From Candidatus Nitrosopelagicus sp. (GTDB taxonomy: Archaea > Thermoproteota > Nitrososphaeria > Nitrososphaerales > Nitrosopumilaceae), in contig JAKUOP010000011.1 in assembly GCA_022450565.1 (NCBI GenBank), forward strand, positions 1-60,075: a stretch of 60,075 nucleotides of DNA, in the 5' to 3' direction. A model generated the notes under the pieces. That model was not told the DNA's origin and made no database searches. It saw nothing but the letters and a program-made list of their open reading frames with translations. Below, piece by piece: positions 34,923 to 44,252 of this stretch. Position 1 is the first letter of the stretch, and every line of letters starts with the position of its first letter. Both the position numbers and the translations under genes were made by a program.

Positions 34923-35658
34923 TGTTCTGATCTCCTTTTGCAAAATACTTGTCTTGTAATGCCTTTTTCTGAATTTCATAAACCTGTTTACATCCATCGA
35001 TTCCAATCTCAAGACATTTTTTATACTCATCAGACGTTAGGATTCCATCTAGTTGTAACAAAGTAACTTTCTCAAGATTTGGCATGTAACCTACTGGTAA
35101 GTCAGCCTGGCCAGCTTGATCTTCTTCATTATTTACATCTAGAATGATTGTATCTGCAGCTTTTCCTGCAGCACAGCCAGCAACCAAGTCTCGCATTGGT
35201 ATTCCAGCATCAGCTAATGCAACTGATGCACCTGTTAGTGCTGCACAACGTGTCCCACCGTCTGCTTGTAAAACTTCCATGTAGACATCTACTGCGGTTC
35301 TAGGAAATTGTTTCAACATTACGGCAGGTTCAAGTGCTTCTTTGATGACTTTACTTATCTCAATTTCTCTTCTTGATGGTGCAGGATTTTTTCTTTCACC
35401 GACTGAAAATGGTGTCATGTGATATCTGCAACGTAGAATTCCTGTATTGGTATCTGACATATGTTTTGGGTGAACATCACGTGGTCCATAAACACCTACT
35501 AAAATTTTGTTATCACCAAATTCGATGTATGCTGAGCCATTTGCGTTTTTTAGAACACCTGCCTTGATTGATACTTTTCTGGTTTCATTTACCTTTCTTC
35601 CATCGGAACGAATTCCGTTTTCGTCTAGTAAAACAATATCTGTATCTCTTCCACCCAT
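34915..35658 (-). CDS. rrp41: Exosome catalytic subunit Rrp41
   Basis: 247 aa RNase PH-type phosphorolytic RNase, active partner of Rrp42 in the hexameric ring. Motifs: GIRSDGRKVNETRKVSI near residue 15, ILRCRYHMTPFS near 74, the phosphate-binding QADGGTRCAALTGASVALADA near 130, and the catalytic acidic region NNEEDQAGQADLPVGY near 175. It is adjacent to rrp4 (two-base gap) and overlaps rrp42. Confidence 0.96.
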   Translation of the reverse strand: MGGRDTDIVLLDENGIRSDGRKVNETRKVSIKAGVLKNANGSAYIEFGDNKILVGVYGPRDVHPKHMSDTNTGILRCRYHMTPFSVGERKNPAPSRREIEISKVIKEALEPAVMLKQFPRTAVDVYMEVLQADGGTRCAALTGASVALADAGIPMRDLVAGCAAGKAADTIILDVNNEEDQAGQADLPVGYMPNLEKVTLLQLDGILTSDEYKKCLEIGIDGCKQVYEIQKKALQDKYFAKGDQNNG

Positions 35659-35660
35659 TT

Positions 35661-36341
35661 TTATTCACTCTTTGATTCTAACATTTCATTTACTTTATCT
35701 GTCAAATTTGCAATATGTGCTTGCTCTTCAATCAATTCTATGGCATTTATTGCCTTTATTAATCCATTTGAATCTTCACATGAGATAACTAATAATCCGT
35801 TTTGGCCTATCGTGACATTTGCATTTGTTGCATTTTCAATCATTTGTATCATAGAACCACGTTTACCAATTAATCTGGGAACTTTACTTGGAGAAATCTG
35901 TAATAACTCTCCTGAATCAATTTTTCCTAATTCACGTCCTGAAATTGTTAATAGGGGATCTCTTGTTCTGTCAGAATTTACAATTCTTGCGACAATAAGA
36001 TCACCGTTAGCAAGTTTTGATGTAAGATCATCTGAATGTGAGGAGAAGTCTCTACCAAAAACATCTGATGCTGGTAGCATTCCATCATAACATGAATTTA
36101 TGTTAACTTGCCAAGACATAGCAGAGTGTGAAATAATTTTTCCAATAACTAAATCATCATCTTTTGGAATGTAGCCTCCAGTTAATGGTATTACACGTAC
36201 ATTACCGTCTCGTATATCGGATAAACCAATAATGCTGGAAACAATCTTGTTTCCTTCCATGAAAGTATTCTGTTCAGATCTGTAATTACCAGAAACGATA
36301 ACTTCGCCTGGAATTACATGGCGATTTTTTTCATTGGTCAT
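35661..36341 (-). CDS. rrp4: Exosome RNA-binding subunit Rrp4
   Basis: 226 aa. S1 domain (residues ~60-135, including VIGKIISHSAMSWQVNINSC) and KH domain (~140-205, VPRLIGKRGSMIQMIENATN, with the GxxG-type loop KRGS). Rrp4 forms the cap that feeds RNA to the Rrp41/42 ring. It overlaps the SBDS gene by four bases. Confidence 0.95.
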   Translation of the reverse strand: MTNEKNRHVIPGEVIVSGNYRSEQNTFMEGNKIVSSIIGLSDIRDGNVRVIPLTGGYIPKDDDLVIGKIISHSAMSWQVNINSCYDGMLPASDVFGRDFSSHSDDLTSKLANGDLIVARIVNSDRTRDPLLTISGRELGKIDSGELLQISPSKVPRLIGKRGSMIQMIENATNANVTIGQNGLLVISCEDSNGLIKAINAIELIEEQAHIANLTDKVNEMLESKSE

Positions 36342-37027
36342 TGTATTACCTCAACAAATGCTGTACCTTTAGTTATTGCACCTAATCTATCAATCACGTT
36401 TGGTCTTGCGGCAGCTGGTATTTCTAGTATTGCTTTTAGTGAGCCATTTGGTTGCCAATCTTCTTTTTTTAGAGTTCCAGTAGATTTTAAAACGGTATAT
36501 GATTGTGCAACAAATTGAGCTGGAACAGATATTTCCAAAACTAGATTCTCAGTTTTAAGTGGGATGATAGAACGTAATTTTTCTACAATATCATTAATCT
36601 GATCATCAGCATTTTTGAATGGATCAATTGAAACTCGGCCATCAGTCATTGCTTGTTCAATTCTTAATGGTGGATGTGGAAGATGTGTCTTAGGATCAAC
36701 ATATGTTTTTGAAATGAATGTAACAATCTGTTTTTTCTTTTCGGCAGTCATTTTTTTTCTTTGTTCTGTAGTTAGATTTAGTTCACCCTTCTTCATTATA
36801 ATTTTGGCAATTTCCATAGAATCTTGAGTTTTGAAAACTTGGGTGAGTTTTTCATTTGTTGCACGATTGCCTTTACTAGAGTCAGTATAGATCTCATCAG
36901 ATACGAGAATTTTTGAGATTTCAGATATTTTTCCAAGTTTATAATCAAATGCAGGATCAGGTTTTACCAATAATTCGAATTTTTCATTAGCAAATGTATA
37001 TCTGACAACAGAAACTTTGTCAACCAT
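36338..37027 (-). CDS. Ribosome maturation protein SBDS/Sdo1
   Basis: About 229 aa. N-terminal FYSH domain starting VSVVRYTFANEKFELLVKPD, then the helical and ferredoxin-like C-terminal domains (VAQSYTVLKSTGTLKKEDWQ, SLKAILEIPAAARPNVID). In eukaryotes SBDS releases eIF6 from 60S subunits; the archaeal protein sits with the exosome genes. The ATG at 37027 (MVDKVSVVRY) is chosen; an ATG seven codons earlier (37048) is possible. A 60-90 base divergent promoter is shared with rpoD. Confidence 0.92.
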   Translation of the reverse strand: MVDKVSVVRYTFANEKFELLVKPDPAFDYKLGKISEISKILVSDEIYTDSSKGNRATNEKLTQVFKTQDSMEIAKIIMKKGELNLTTEQRKKMTAEKKKQIVTFISKTYVDPKTHLPHPPLRIEQAMTDGRVSIDPFKNADDQINDIVEKLRSIIPLKTENLVLEISVPAQFVAQSYTVLKSTGTLKKEDWQPNGSLKAILEIPAAARPNVIDRLGAITKGTAFVEVIQ

Positions 37028-37113
37028 AGTCTGGTTTGATACATTCAATCTATTTATCTCTGATGAAAATCTAGTTAGCTATTTATTTGGACTGGATAGT
37101 TTTTCATTAAGAT

Positions 37114-37716
37114 TTGTCATTACAAATTATTAATCAAGGTGAACAGAAAATATCTGTTAAATTACAAGGAATGCCTTTACAATATGCTAACGCATTAAGA
37201 AGAATCTGCCTTAATGGTGTTCCAATCTTTGCTATCGATACAGTAGATATACTAGAAAATTCATCAATTTTGGCTGATGAGGGAATTGCACATAGATTAG
37301 GACTAATACCATTAAAAACTGAATTATCAGCGATTGAAACAAGTGGCGATTCAGACAGGATAATGCTAACGTTAGACTCTGGTGATTCAATAGAGACTAG
37401 AACAATATTTTCAGGTGAAATAGAATCTCAAGATGATACAATTAAACCAATTTCAGAAAAAATCCCAATTGTGACACTTGCACCAAATCAGAGAATTAAA
37501 TTTGAGGCACATGCAAGATTGGGTAGAGGAATTGAACATGCAAAATGGAACTCATCAAACATTGCAACATTAACTGAGACGGACAAAGATGATGAACATA
37601 TTTTAACTGTTGAAACTACAGGAGCGTTAGAACCAAAAGATATTATTCTTGCTAGCATCAATGAATTATCTAATAGACTGGATAAGTTTAAAGAAACAGT
37701 ATCGGGTTTGAAATAA
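37114..37716 (+). CDS. rpoD: RNA polymerase subunit D (Rpo3)
   Basis: 200 aa, archaeal homologue of bacterial alpha/Rpb3. QYANALRRICLNGVPIFAIDTVDI near residue 23 and ILADEGIAHRLGLIPL near 51 are diagnostic of the alpha-motif. No ferredoxin-like Cys cluster is inserted, unlike the crenarchaeal/euryarchaeal forms with an Fe-S domain. The start is TTG. It heads rpoD-L18e-L13-S9. Confidence 0.94.
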   Translation: MSLQIINQGEQKISVKLQGMPLQYANALRRICLNGVPIFAIDTVDILENSSILADEGIAHRLGLIPLKTELSAIETSGDSDRIMLTLDSGDSIETRTIFSGEIESQDDTIKPISEKIPIVTLAPNQRIKFEAHARLGRGIEHAKWNSSNIATLTETDKDDEHILTVETTGALEPKDIILASINELSNRLDKFKETVSGLK

Positions 37717-37758
37717 CAGACATACACATTATATTTGGGTTCTAGAGTGATTTTATCT

Positions 37759-38106
37759 ATGGCAAGTCAAGTATTCATTCAATTGGCAAAAGAACTGAAA
37801 AATGCTGCAAAAAATAACGATGCACCAATTTGGATGAAATTATCTAAATCTGCATTAAAGTCTAATTCTAATCAAAAAACTATCAATCTTAAAAAAATTG
37901 ATGAAAACTCAAGTGAGGGTAATGCTGTAATTATTCTAGGCAAAGTCTTAGGAACTGGTAAAATTTCCCATAAAATCAGTTTATCTTCATTTTCCATCTC
38001 TAACTCTGCTGCTAGTAAGATTAAAGAATCAGGTGGAGAAGTCTTGAAATTTTCTGAAATGATTGAAAAATATCCAACAGGTACTGGTGTTAAAATTATT
38101 GGCTAA
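37759..38106 (+). CDS. rpl18e: Ribosomal protein L18e
   Basis: About 115 aa. Recognised by VLGTGKISHKISLSSFSISN and the following SAASKIKESGGEVLKFSEM. The start is taken at ATG 37759 (MASQVFIQLAKELK). A TTG at 37735 is in frame, but it lies inside a TATA-like ATTATATTT element positioned about 26 bases before the ATG, which favours the ATG. The end overlaps the L13 start. Confidence 0.92.
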   Translation: MASQVFIQLAKELKNAAKNNDAPIWMKLSKSALKSNSNQKTINLKKIDENSSEGNAVIILGKVLGTGKISHKISLSSFSISNSAASKIKESGGEVLKFSEMIEKYPTGTGVKIIG

Positions 38107-38566
38107 ACAACAAGAACAAGTAATTGACAATAGTAAACCAACCGTAGTGGATGGAACTAACCTAATTGCTGGAAGATTATGTTCAAATGTTGCTAAACTT
38201 TTACGAAATGGAAATAGAGTTTTTATTATAAACTGCGAAAAAATAATGATTAGTGGAAAAAAATCCAGTATAATCGGTGAATACGAAGACTTTCTAAAAA
38301 TTCATAGTATTATTCACCCAAGGCATGGTCCATTTCATCCAAGAAGACCTGACACTATTATCAAGAGAATGGTTAGAGGAATGCTACCAAAAGAAAAACC
38401 ATCTAAAAAAACAGATCTTGCAAGACTTAGAACATACATTGGTGTGCCAAAAGAAGTTAAAGGGTTAGAGAAAATTCAATTTGAGAAATCGAAAATTACA
38501 AAATCACCATCTAATTACACTAGTATGGCAGAACTTAGTAGATACATAGGTGGTACTAACTTTTGA
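38099..38566 (+). CDS. rpl13: Ribosomal protein L13 (uL13)
   Basis: About 155 aa. Core features: VVDGTNLIAGRLCSNVAKLL near the start, KRMVRGMLPKEKPSKK in the middle and the basic C-terminus. The start is probably TTG at 38099, overlapping the L18e stop by eight bases; an earlier in-frame TTG at 38063 would lie within L18e. It ends with TTGA overlap into S9. Confidence 0.92.
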   Translation: MAKQQEQVIDNSKPTVVDGTNLIAGRLCSNVAKLLRNGNRVFIINCEKIMISGKKSSIIGEYEDFLKIHSIIHPRHGPFHPRRPDTIIKRMVRGMLPKEKPSKKTDLARLRTYIGVPKEVKGLEKIQFEKSKITKSPSNYTSMAELSRYIGGTNF

Positions 38567-39012
38567 TTCCAAAAACAGAAATTTATTTTGCATCACGAAA
38601 AACAGCTAGTGCTCATGTATATATCACAAAAGGAGTAGGCAAAGTACGAATCAACAATATTCCAGTTGAAATGTTGGAGCCTGAAATTGCAAGAGAAGTT
38701 GTTTTAATGCCATTAGAAATTATTGGTGAGGAACTTAGAGATAAAGTCAATATTTCAGTAAGAGTGAAAGGTGGCGGATTTATGGGTCAAGCATACGCAG
38801 TATCTACTGCAATGTCTAGAGCACTCATTGGACTAACAAAATCCAAAAAAGAACCAAAAGATCATCCATTCAATAAATCAAAGCGCGAAGATCTTAGAAA
38901 AAGAATTGGGGAATTTGATCAGTATCTTATCAGTGGAGATGCAAGAAGAAAAGAACCAAAGAAATTTGGTGGTCCAGGCGCTAGAAGAAGAAAACAAAAA
39001 TCATACCGATAG
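38563..39012 (+). CDS. rps9: Ribosomal protein S9 (uS9)
   Basis: 149 aa. FASRKTASAHVYITKGVGKV at the start, VRVKGGGFMGQAYAVSTAMSR in the middle and the C-terminal KFGGPGARRRKQKSYR that reaches toward the P-site tRNA. TTG start overlapping the L13 stop (TTGA). The usual archaeal neighbours rpoN and rpoK do not follow. Confidence 0.95.
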   Translation: MIPKTEIYFASRKTASAHVYITKGVGKVRINNIPVEMLEPEIAREVVLMPLEIIGEELRDKVNISVRVKGGGFMGQAYAVSTAMSRALIGLTKSKKEPKDHPFNKSKREDLRKRIGEFDQYLISGDARRKEPKKFGGPGARRRKQKSYR

Positions 39013-39025
39013 AAACATTCTGTAT

Positions 39026-39613
39026 TTATTTAAAAATGGAGGGCGTGTCAGATTTTTTTTCAAATACATCTATAGCATTTTCTGACTGCATGGTAAGTGC
39101 AATATCATCTAATCCTTCAAGTAATCTTCGTTTTTTGTCCGATTGTATTTCAAAATTCTCTTGAATGTTGTCTCCTCTTATTGTTTGATTTTCAAGATCT
39201 ATTTCCAATTCACTAATATCAGTAAAAATACGTTGAAGCACATTCCTGCTTACCTGTATTGGAAGTACGCCATTTTTGAAACAATTGCTATAAAAAATGT
39301 CTGCAAAAGAGGGTGCGATTATAACTGAAAATCCATAATCTTTTAGAGCCCAAACTGCATGTTCCCGAGAGGATCCACATCCAAAATTTTCATTTGTGAC
39401 TAGTATTTTTGAACTTGCATACTTTGATTCATTTAAAATGAAATCTTTTTTTGGACTTCCGTCATTTTCAAATCTCCAGTTGTAAAAAAGATATTTTCCG
39501 AAACCAACCTTGTGGATGAGTTTTAGAAATTGCTTTGGGACAATTTGATCTGTGTCAACATTTGCTTTATCAAAGGGTGTAACAATACTACGAATTTTTT
39601 TAAATTTTTCCAA
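39026..39613 (-). CDS. leuD: 3-isopropylmalate dehydratase small subunit, bacterial type
   Basis: 195 aa swivelling domain of the aconitase superfamily. FDKANVDTDQIVPKQFLKLI near residue 14 and ENFGCGSSREHAVWALKDYG near 75 are diagnostic. With LeuC it isomerises 2- to 3-isopropylmalate in leucine biosynthesis. It lies three bases after leuC. The length matches bacterial LeuD (~200 aa), unlike the shorter archaeal type encoded downstream at 41036. Confidence 0.93.
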   Translation of the reverse strand: MEKFKKIRSIVTPFDKANVDTDQIVPKQFLKLIHKVGFGKYLFYNWRFENDGSPKKDFILNESKYASSKILVTNENFGCGSSREHAVWALKDYGFSVIIAPSFADIFYSNCFKNGVLPIQVSRNVLQRIFTDISELEIDLENQTIRGDNIQENFEIQSDKKRRLLEGLDDIALTMQSENAIDVFEKKSDTPSIFK

Positions 39614-39616
39614 TTT

Positions 39617-41026
39617 TTAGTACCACTCTCTAATGTCAATAAAATGCCCTTCAATTGCTGCAGCTGCAGCCATTACAGGACTAACTAAATGTGTACGACC
39701 TCCTGCACCTTGTCTTCCTTCAAAGTTTCTATTAGAAGTACTTGCACAGCGTTCGCCTGGCTTTAAGATATCTGGATTCATCCCTAAACACATGCTGCAT
39801 CCAGATTCTCTCCATTCAAAATTTGCATCTTTGAAAATTTTATCAAGACCCATTTGTTCAGCCTCATGTTTGACCATTTGTGAACCAGGTACAATCATTG
39901 CATTCAAATTTGAAGATACACTTTTTCCCTTAACAACTTCCGCTACATCAACCAAGTCTTCTATTCTAGAATTTGTGCATGAGCCGATGAATATTCTATC
40001 TAATTGAATTTCTGTTACAGGGGTACCTGGTTCCAAATCCATGTATGAAAGCGCTTTTTCTGCACTGTGTGTTTTGACAGAATCACCTTTACCAAACTCT
40101 TCTGGCGATGGAATATTTTCTGTCACATCACAAACCATTGCAGGATTTGTTCCCCAGCTTACTTGCGGGGCAATTTGATCAACGTTAATTGTATAACTTT
40201 TATCAAATTTTGTATTCGGATCAGTATGTAGATTCTCTTTCCAACCATCTACCAATTCATCATAATTACTTGGTGTAAATTCACGTTTATTCAAATAATC
40301 AAATGTTTTTTCATCAGGAGCAACAAGCCCTGCTCTTGAACCTGCTTCAATTGACATATTACAAATTGTCATTCTCTGCTCCATTGAAAGATCAGATATT
40401 GCATCTCCACGGTATTCCAACACATGACCTGCTCCACCAGCCGTTCCTATCTGACGGATTATACTAAGGATGATATCTTTTGAAGTGATTGTGAACGAAT
40501 TCTTTCTCTTTCCAGTAGCAATTATTTCAAAGGACTTTGGTTTTTCAAGCCAAAGTGTCTGTGTTGCCAAGACATGTTCTACTTCGCTTGTTCCAATTCC
40601 AAATGCAAACGCACCAAATGCGCCTTGTGTTGATGTATGACTATCTCCGCAAACAATTGTTGCACCAGGTAAAGTGATACCAAGTTGGGGACCAATTACA
40701 TGAACAATTCCTTGATTTTTACTATTCTTACCAAAAAGACGGATTCCAAAATCTTTACAATTATTTTCTAATGTTTGGATTTGAATTGATGAGGTTTCAT
40801 CTAATATAGGCAATGATCTGTCTGTGGTTGGTATATTATGGTCAACTGTGGCAATTGTAAGATCTGGTCTTCGTACTTTTCTATTGTTTGTACGTAACCC
40901 TTCAAATGCTTGTGGTGATGTAACCTCATGAATTAAGTGTCTGTCAATATAGATTAATGATGGCTCATTTTCCTTTTCCTTAACAACATGTGAACTCCAG
41001 ATTTTTTCAAATAATGTTTCAGACAT
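39617..41026 (-). CDS. leuC: 3-isopropylmalate dehydratase large subunit, bacterial type
   Basis: 469 aa. [4Fe-4S] ligands in [12 protein letters not shown] (Cys near 347) and [10 protein letters not shown] (near 409). The active-site [20 protein letters not shown] near 131 and [17 protein letters not shown] near 29 mark LeuC. The bacterial-type length (~466 aa) contrasts with the second large subunit at 41515. It is in tandem with leuD. Confidence 0.94.
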   Translation of the reverse strand: MSETLFEKIWSSHVVKEKENEPSLIYIDRHLIHEVTSPQAFEGLRTNNRKVRRPDLTIATVDHNIPTTDRSLPILDETSSIQIQTLENNCKDFGIRLFGKNSKNQGIVHVIGPQLGITLPGATIVCGDSHTSTQGAFGAFAFGIGTSEVEHVLATQTLWLEKPKSFEIIATGKRKNSFTITSKDIILSIIRQIGTAGGAGHVLEYRGDAISDLSMEQRMTICNMSIEAGSRAGLVAPDEKTFDYLNKREFTPSNYDELVDGWKENLHTDPNTKFDKSYTINVDQIAPQVSWGTNPAMVCDVTENIPSPEEFGKGDSVKTHSAEKALSYMDLEPGTPVTEIQLDRIFIGSCTNSRIEDLVDVAEVVKGKSVSSNLNAMIVPGSQMVKHEAEQMGLDKIFKDANFEWRESGCSMCLGMNPDILKPGERCASTSNRNFEGRQGAGGRTHLVSPVMAAAAAIEGHFIDIREWY

Positions 41027-41035
41027 TCTAGATAA

Positions 41036-41518
41036 TCACTTTTTATATTTGAACAAACCACCTGCAGAAATTATTTTTGCAATTATTTCTGAGAATGGTT
41101 TTATTGCGTATGTCTCATTTTTTGAAATATTTTTTATCTCATTTTTTTCTATGTCTATTTCTAGTTCATCATTATTTGAAATTGTTTGGTATGTTTTTTC
41201 ATCTATCTCAATTGGTAAGAGAAACGCACCGTCCACAGAATTTCTATAAAAAATTCTTGCAAATGATACTGCCAACACTGCTTTAATTCCACATGTAGAA
41301 AGTGCAATTGGTGCATGTTCTCTAGATGAACCACATCCAAAATTCTTTCCAGCTAAAAGAAAGTCACCTTCATGAACTTTGGAATGAAATTCGGGATCTA
41401 ATCCTTCCATAGCATGTTTAGCTAATTCGTTATAATCATGAATTTTTAGATATGTGCCTGGAATAATTACATCTGTATCTATGTTATCTCTTTCATATTT
41501 GATTACATTACCTTTCAA
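41036..41518 (-). CDS. Archaeal-type isopropylmalate/homoaconitate dehydratase small subunit
   Basis: 160 aa, the short archaeal LeuD2/HacB form. YERDNIDTDVIIPGTYLKI near the start and GKNFGCGSSREHAPIALSTCG near 57 are typical. The substrate loop reads YLKI. In methanogen studies loop residues after YL help separate homoaconitases (basic residue) from isopropylmalate isomerases; Lys here hints at homoaconitate, but this is inference. It overlaps the large subunit gene by four bases. Confidence 0.85.
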   Translation of the reverse strand: MKGNVIKYERDNIDTDVIIPGTYLKIHDYNELAKHAMEGLDPEFHSKVHEGDFLLAGKNFGCGSSREHAPIALSTCGIKAVLAVSFARIFYRNSVDGAFLLPIEIDEKTYQTISNNDELEIDIEKNEIKNISKNETYAIKPFSEIIAKIISAGGLFKYKK

Positions 41519-42801
41519 TTCAAATCCCTCGGATCAGTAATTTTACCTGTTACAGCAGATGCAGCAGCGACTAATGGTGATGCAAGATAAGTCTGTGAGT
41601 CAATATGACCCATACGACCAGGAAAATTCCTGTTGGTTGTACTAATACATATTTCATCTTTTGCTAACACGCCCATATGTGCGCCACAACATGCTCCACA
41701 TGTAGGTGGACCAACCATTGCACCGGCATCCATGAATATTTGCAACAAGCCATCCTGCATTGCTCTTTTGTATATTGATATTGCTGCTGGTAATACTTCT
41801 GTTCTAATCTTTACTTGCTTACCTTTGAGAATTTTTGCAGCCGCCAAAAGATCTTCATATTTTGCACCAGTGCAAGAGCCAATGTATGCTTTGTCTAATT
41901 CAATTGATGAAACATCTCTAACCTGTGTTATATTTTCAGGGGAATATGGTTTCGCTACAATTGGTTCAATTTCAGATGCTTCATATTCAAAAAGTTTTGC
42001 GTATTCTGCATCTTCATCTGATTTTATTTGGTTTAAGTTGGTTGCACCACGCTGTTGCAAATAGTTTATAGTTTTTTCATCTGCTTCAATTATTCCATTC
42101 TTAGCACCAGCCTCTGTTGTCATATTTGTTAATGTCAATCTACTCTCAACTGACATTTCATCAATTCCACTACCGCCAAACTGCATTGTATTATAAGCAC
42201 CACCGTCAGTACCAATATCACCTATAATCTTCAGAATGAAATCCTTAGCCATTACATGCTCTGGTAATTTACCATTTAGTTTGAAATAGAAAGTTTCAGG
42301 AACTTTGAACCATATTTCACCATTTAGTAATACATATGCAACATCTGTATGACCCAAACCACATGCAAATGCACCTAACGCGCCAGTGGTATTTGTATGA
42401 GAATCACCACCAACATACACTTCGCCAGGTGAAACTAATGCTTCTTCATGTGATAATGTATGACATATTCCGTACTGGCCCATTCCATATTTGAAATGTT
42501 TCTCTATTCCATACTTTTTTGTAAATTCAGATAATTTTACTATGTTTTCAGCAGAAATCTTCTCTGCTGTAGGAACAAAATGATCCTCAGCAACCCATAC
42601 TTTTGATGAATCATGTAATTTTGACGTGTCAATTCCTTGATCATTTAACTTATCAAATACCTTGATAACACCTGGACCAGACACGTCATGTATCATTACT
42701 TTATCAACATTTGCAAATACCACGTCGTCTGGTGATACACTGCTTCTTCCTGAGGCACGAGCAAGTATTTTTTCAGTTATATTCATGAACGACAATGCCA
42801 A
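41515..42801 (-). CDS. Archaeal-type isopropylmalate/homoaconitate dehydratase large subunit
   Basis: 428 aa. Fe-S ligands in IGSCTGAKYEDL (near 309) and CGACCGAHMGVL (near 370); VGGDSHTNTTGALGAFACGLG near 129. The family (LeuC/HacA, ~420 aa) includes homoaconitases for alpha-aminoadipate lysine synthesis and isopropylmalate isomerases. Because a complete bacterial-type LeuCD lies next to it, a separate role such as homoaconitate hydration for lysine is likely, not proved. Confidence 0.88.
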   Translation of the reverse strand: MALSFMNITEKILARASGRSSVSPDDVVFANVDKVMIHDVSGPGVIKVFDKLNDQGIDTSKLHDSSKVWVAEDHFVPTAEKISAENIVKLSEFTKKYGIEKHFKYGMGQYGICHTLSHEEALVSPGEVYVGGDSHTNTTGALGAFACGLGHTDVAYVLLNGEIWFKVPETFYFKLNGKLPEHVMAKDFILKIIGDIGTDGGAYNTMQFGGSGIDEMSVESRLTLTNMTTEAGAKNGIIEADEKTINYLQQRGATNLNQIKSDEDAEYAKLFEYEASEIEPIVAKPYSPENITQVRDVSSIELDKAYIGSCTGAKYEDLLAAAKILKGKQVKIRTEVLPAAISIYKRAMQDGLLQIFMDAGAMVGPPTCGACCGAHMGVLAKDEICISTTNRNFPGRMGHIDSQTYLASPLVAAASAVTGKITDPRDLN

Positions 42802-42858
42802 TTCTTGAGATTAAAAGCTTTTCAGAACAATAATTAGCGAATAATTAGTAGTCACAGT

Positions 42859-43632
42859 ATGACACTAACAGTAATTCCACTTAAAGCAAGATATCAGAAA
42901 TCAGAATTTGATTTATTTAATGAAATTACTAAAACCCTTTCTGAAAATGGGGTTTTGCTAGAAAATGGGGATGTAATAGTAATTTCAAGTAAATATATTG
43001 CAAGTTCACAGGGTAGAATATTAGATATTGATAAGGTAACTATTTCAGAAAATGCAAATCATGTTTCTAAAAAATATAAGATGGATCCAAAATTTGTAGA
43101 GATTGTATTAAGAGAGTCAGACAAAATATTTGGTGGCATTTCGGGATTCATAATTACGTCATCTGACAACATTCTTGCTCCAAATGCTGGAATTGATAAA
43201 TCAAATTCTAATGGGACAAGGCTGATTTTATATCCTGAAAACCCATATCAAATTGCTGAGATACTTAAAAGAAAAATTTTTTTTGATTACTCTGTGCATG
43301 TTGGTATAATTATTACTGATAGTAGATTAATGCCCGCAAGAGTTGGTACAGTTGGTGTTGCAATTGCATGTTCAGGATTAGAACCTGTCAAAGATTTGCG
43401 TGGGCAACATGATCTTGATGGCAACCCATTAAAAGTTACATTTCAAGCAACGGCCGATAATCTTGCATCAATCGCAAACCATAAAATGGGTGAAGGTTCC
43501 GAATCACAACCAATTGCAATAGTAAGAGATTCAGAATGTGAGTTAACTAGTAGGAAGATAGAACCCACCGAAATGTCAATTTCTCATGAAGAATGTGTGT
43601 ATGTTAGAGGTTTTTCAAATAGATTAAATTAA
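42859..43632 (+). CDS. cofE: Coenzyme F420-0:L-glutamate ligase
   Basis: 257 aa. GTP-dependent addition of glutamates to F420-0. Diagnostic: ENGDVIVISSKYIASSQGRI near residue 34, ITSSDNILAPNAGIDKSN near 96, ITDSRLMPARVGTVGVAIACSG near 153 and the metal-binding GQHDLDGNPLKVT near 184. Homologous to FbiB N-terminus but single-domain, as in archaea. Indicates that the organism makes F420. Divergent from the dehydratase genes. Confidence 0.95.
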   Translation: MTLTVIPLKARYQKSEFDLFNEITKTLSENGVLLENGDVIVISSKYIASSQGRILDIDKVTISENANHVSKKYKMDPKFVEIVLRESDKIFGGISGFIITSSDNILAPNAGIDKSNSNGTRLILYPENPYQIAEILKRKIFFDYSVHVGIIITDSRLMPARVGTVGVAIACSGLEPVKDLRGQHDLDGNPLKVTFQATADNLASIANHKMGEGSESQPIAIVRDSECELTSRKIEPTEMSISHEECVYVRGFSNRLN

Positions 43633-43667
43633 TTGTTTTAAATAGAAGGTTTTGAAAATCGAGATAA

Positions 43668-44219
43668 ATGCATTACATAACAAAATATCCTAAAACTGTA
43701 ACATTGATGGATGGTGTGAAAGAGAAAATTTATGTAAATAAAAAAACTGGTGTTGAAGAACTCCATGTTGTTGTAAAAGAAAATGTAGAAAAAATTCAAA
43801 AAATTCTTGCGCAAGAAGGTGCTACTAAAGTTAAATTTGAGCACAAACAACCATTTCAAATTGGTAACGGTTTATCAATTAAATTAAAAAAACCATGGGA
43901 AATGCATGTAAGACTGTTTGATATTGAAAAAGGTTTAGTATCAATACAGGCAGAGGTGGAAATTTCGCGAGATTATCTCCAACATCTATTTAGTCAGCGA
44001 ACAGCCGTAGTTTATGAAATAGAATCCATTCTAAAAAAACATAAAATAGAATATAGGGTGTGGAATGGTAGAATAAGCAAGTATATTCAAACAATTTTTG
44101 AAAATTATAAAATAAAAATTTCTACGCCTGACATTCCAGTATTTGCATGGAAACCAATGTTATTTATGATTAGTACAGTTGGGCTCATGTATTTATGGAA
44201 ATATCTTGCTACAATTTGA
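43668..44219 (+). CDS. Tail-anchored hypothetical protein, 183 aa
   Basis: Soluble N-terminal ~150 residues with alternating strands and Lys-rich helices, ending in one hydrophobic segment (MLFMISTVGLMYLWKYL, about 163-180) that looks like a C-terminal membrane anchor. No recognised family. ATG start. It lies 35 bases after cofE in the same direction and may be cotranscribed. Confidence 0.72.
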   Translation: MHYITKYPKTVTLMDGVKEKIYVNKKTGVEELHVVVKENVEKIQKILAQEGATKVKFEHKQPFQIGNGLSIKLKKPWEMHVRLFDIEKGLVSIQAEVEISRDYLQHLFSQRTAVVYEIESILKKHKIEYRVWNGRISKYIQTIFENYKIKISTPDIPVFAWKPMLFMISTVGLMYLWKYLATI

Positions 44220-44252
44220 AACTTTAATTACAATTTCTAATTCTTGCTAATA

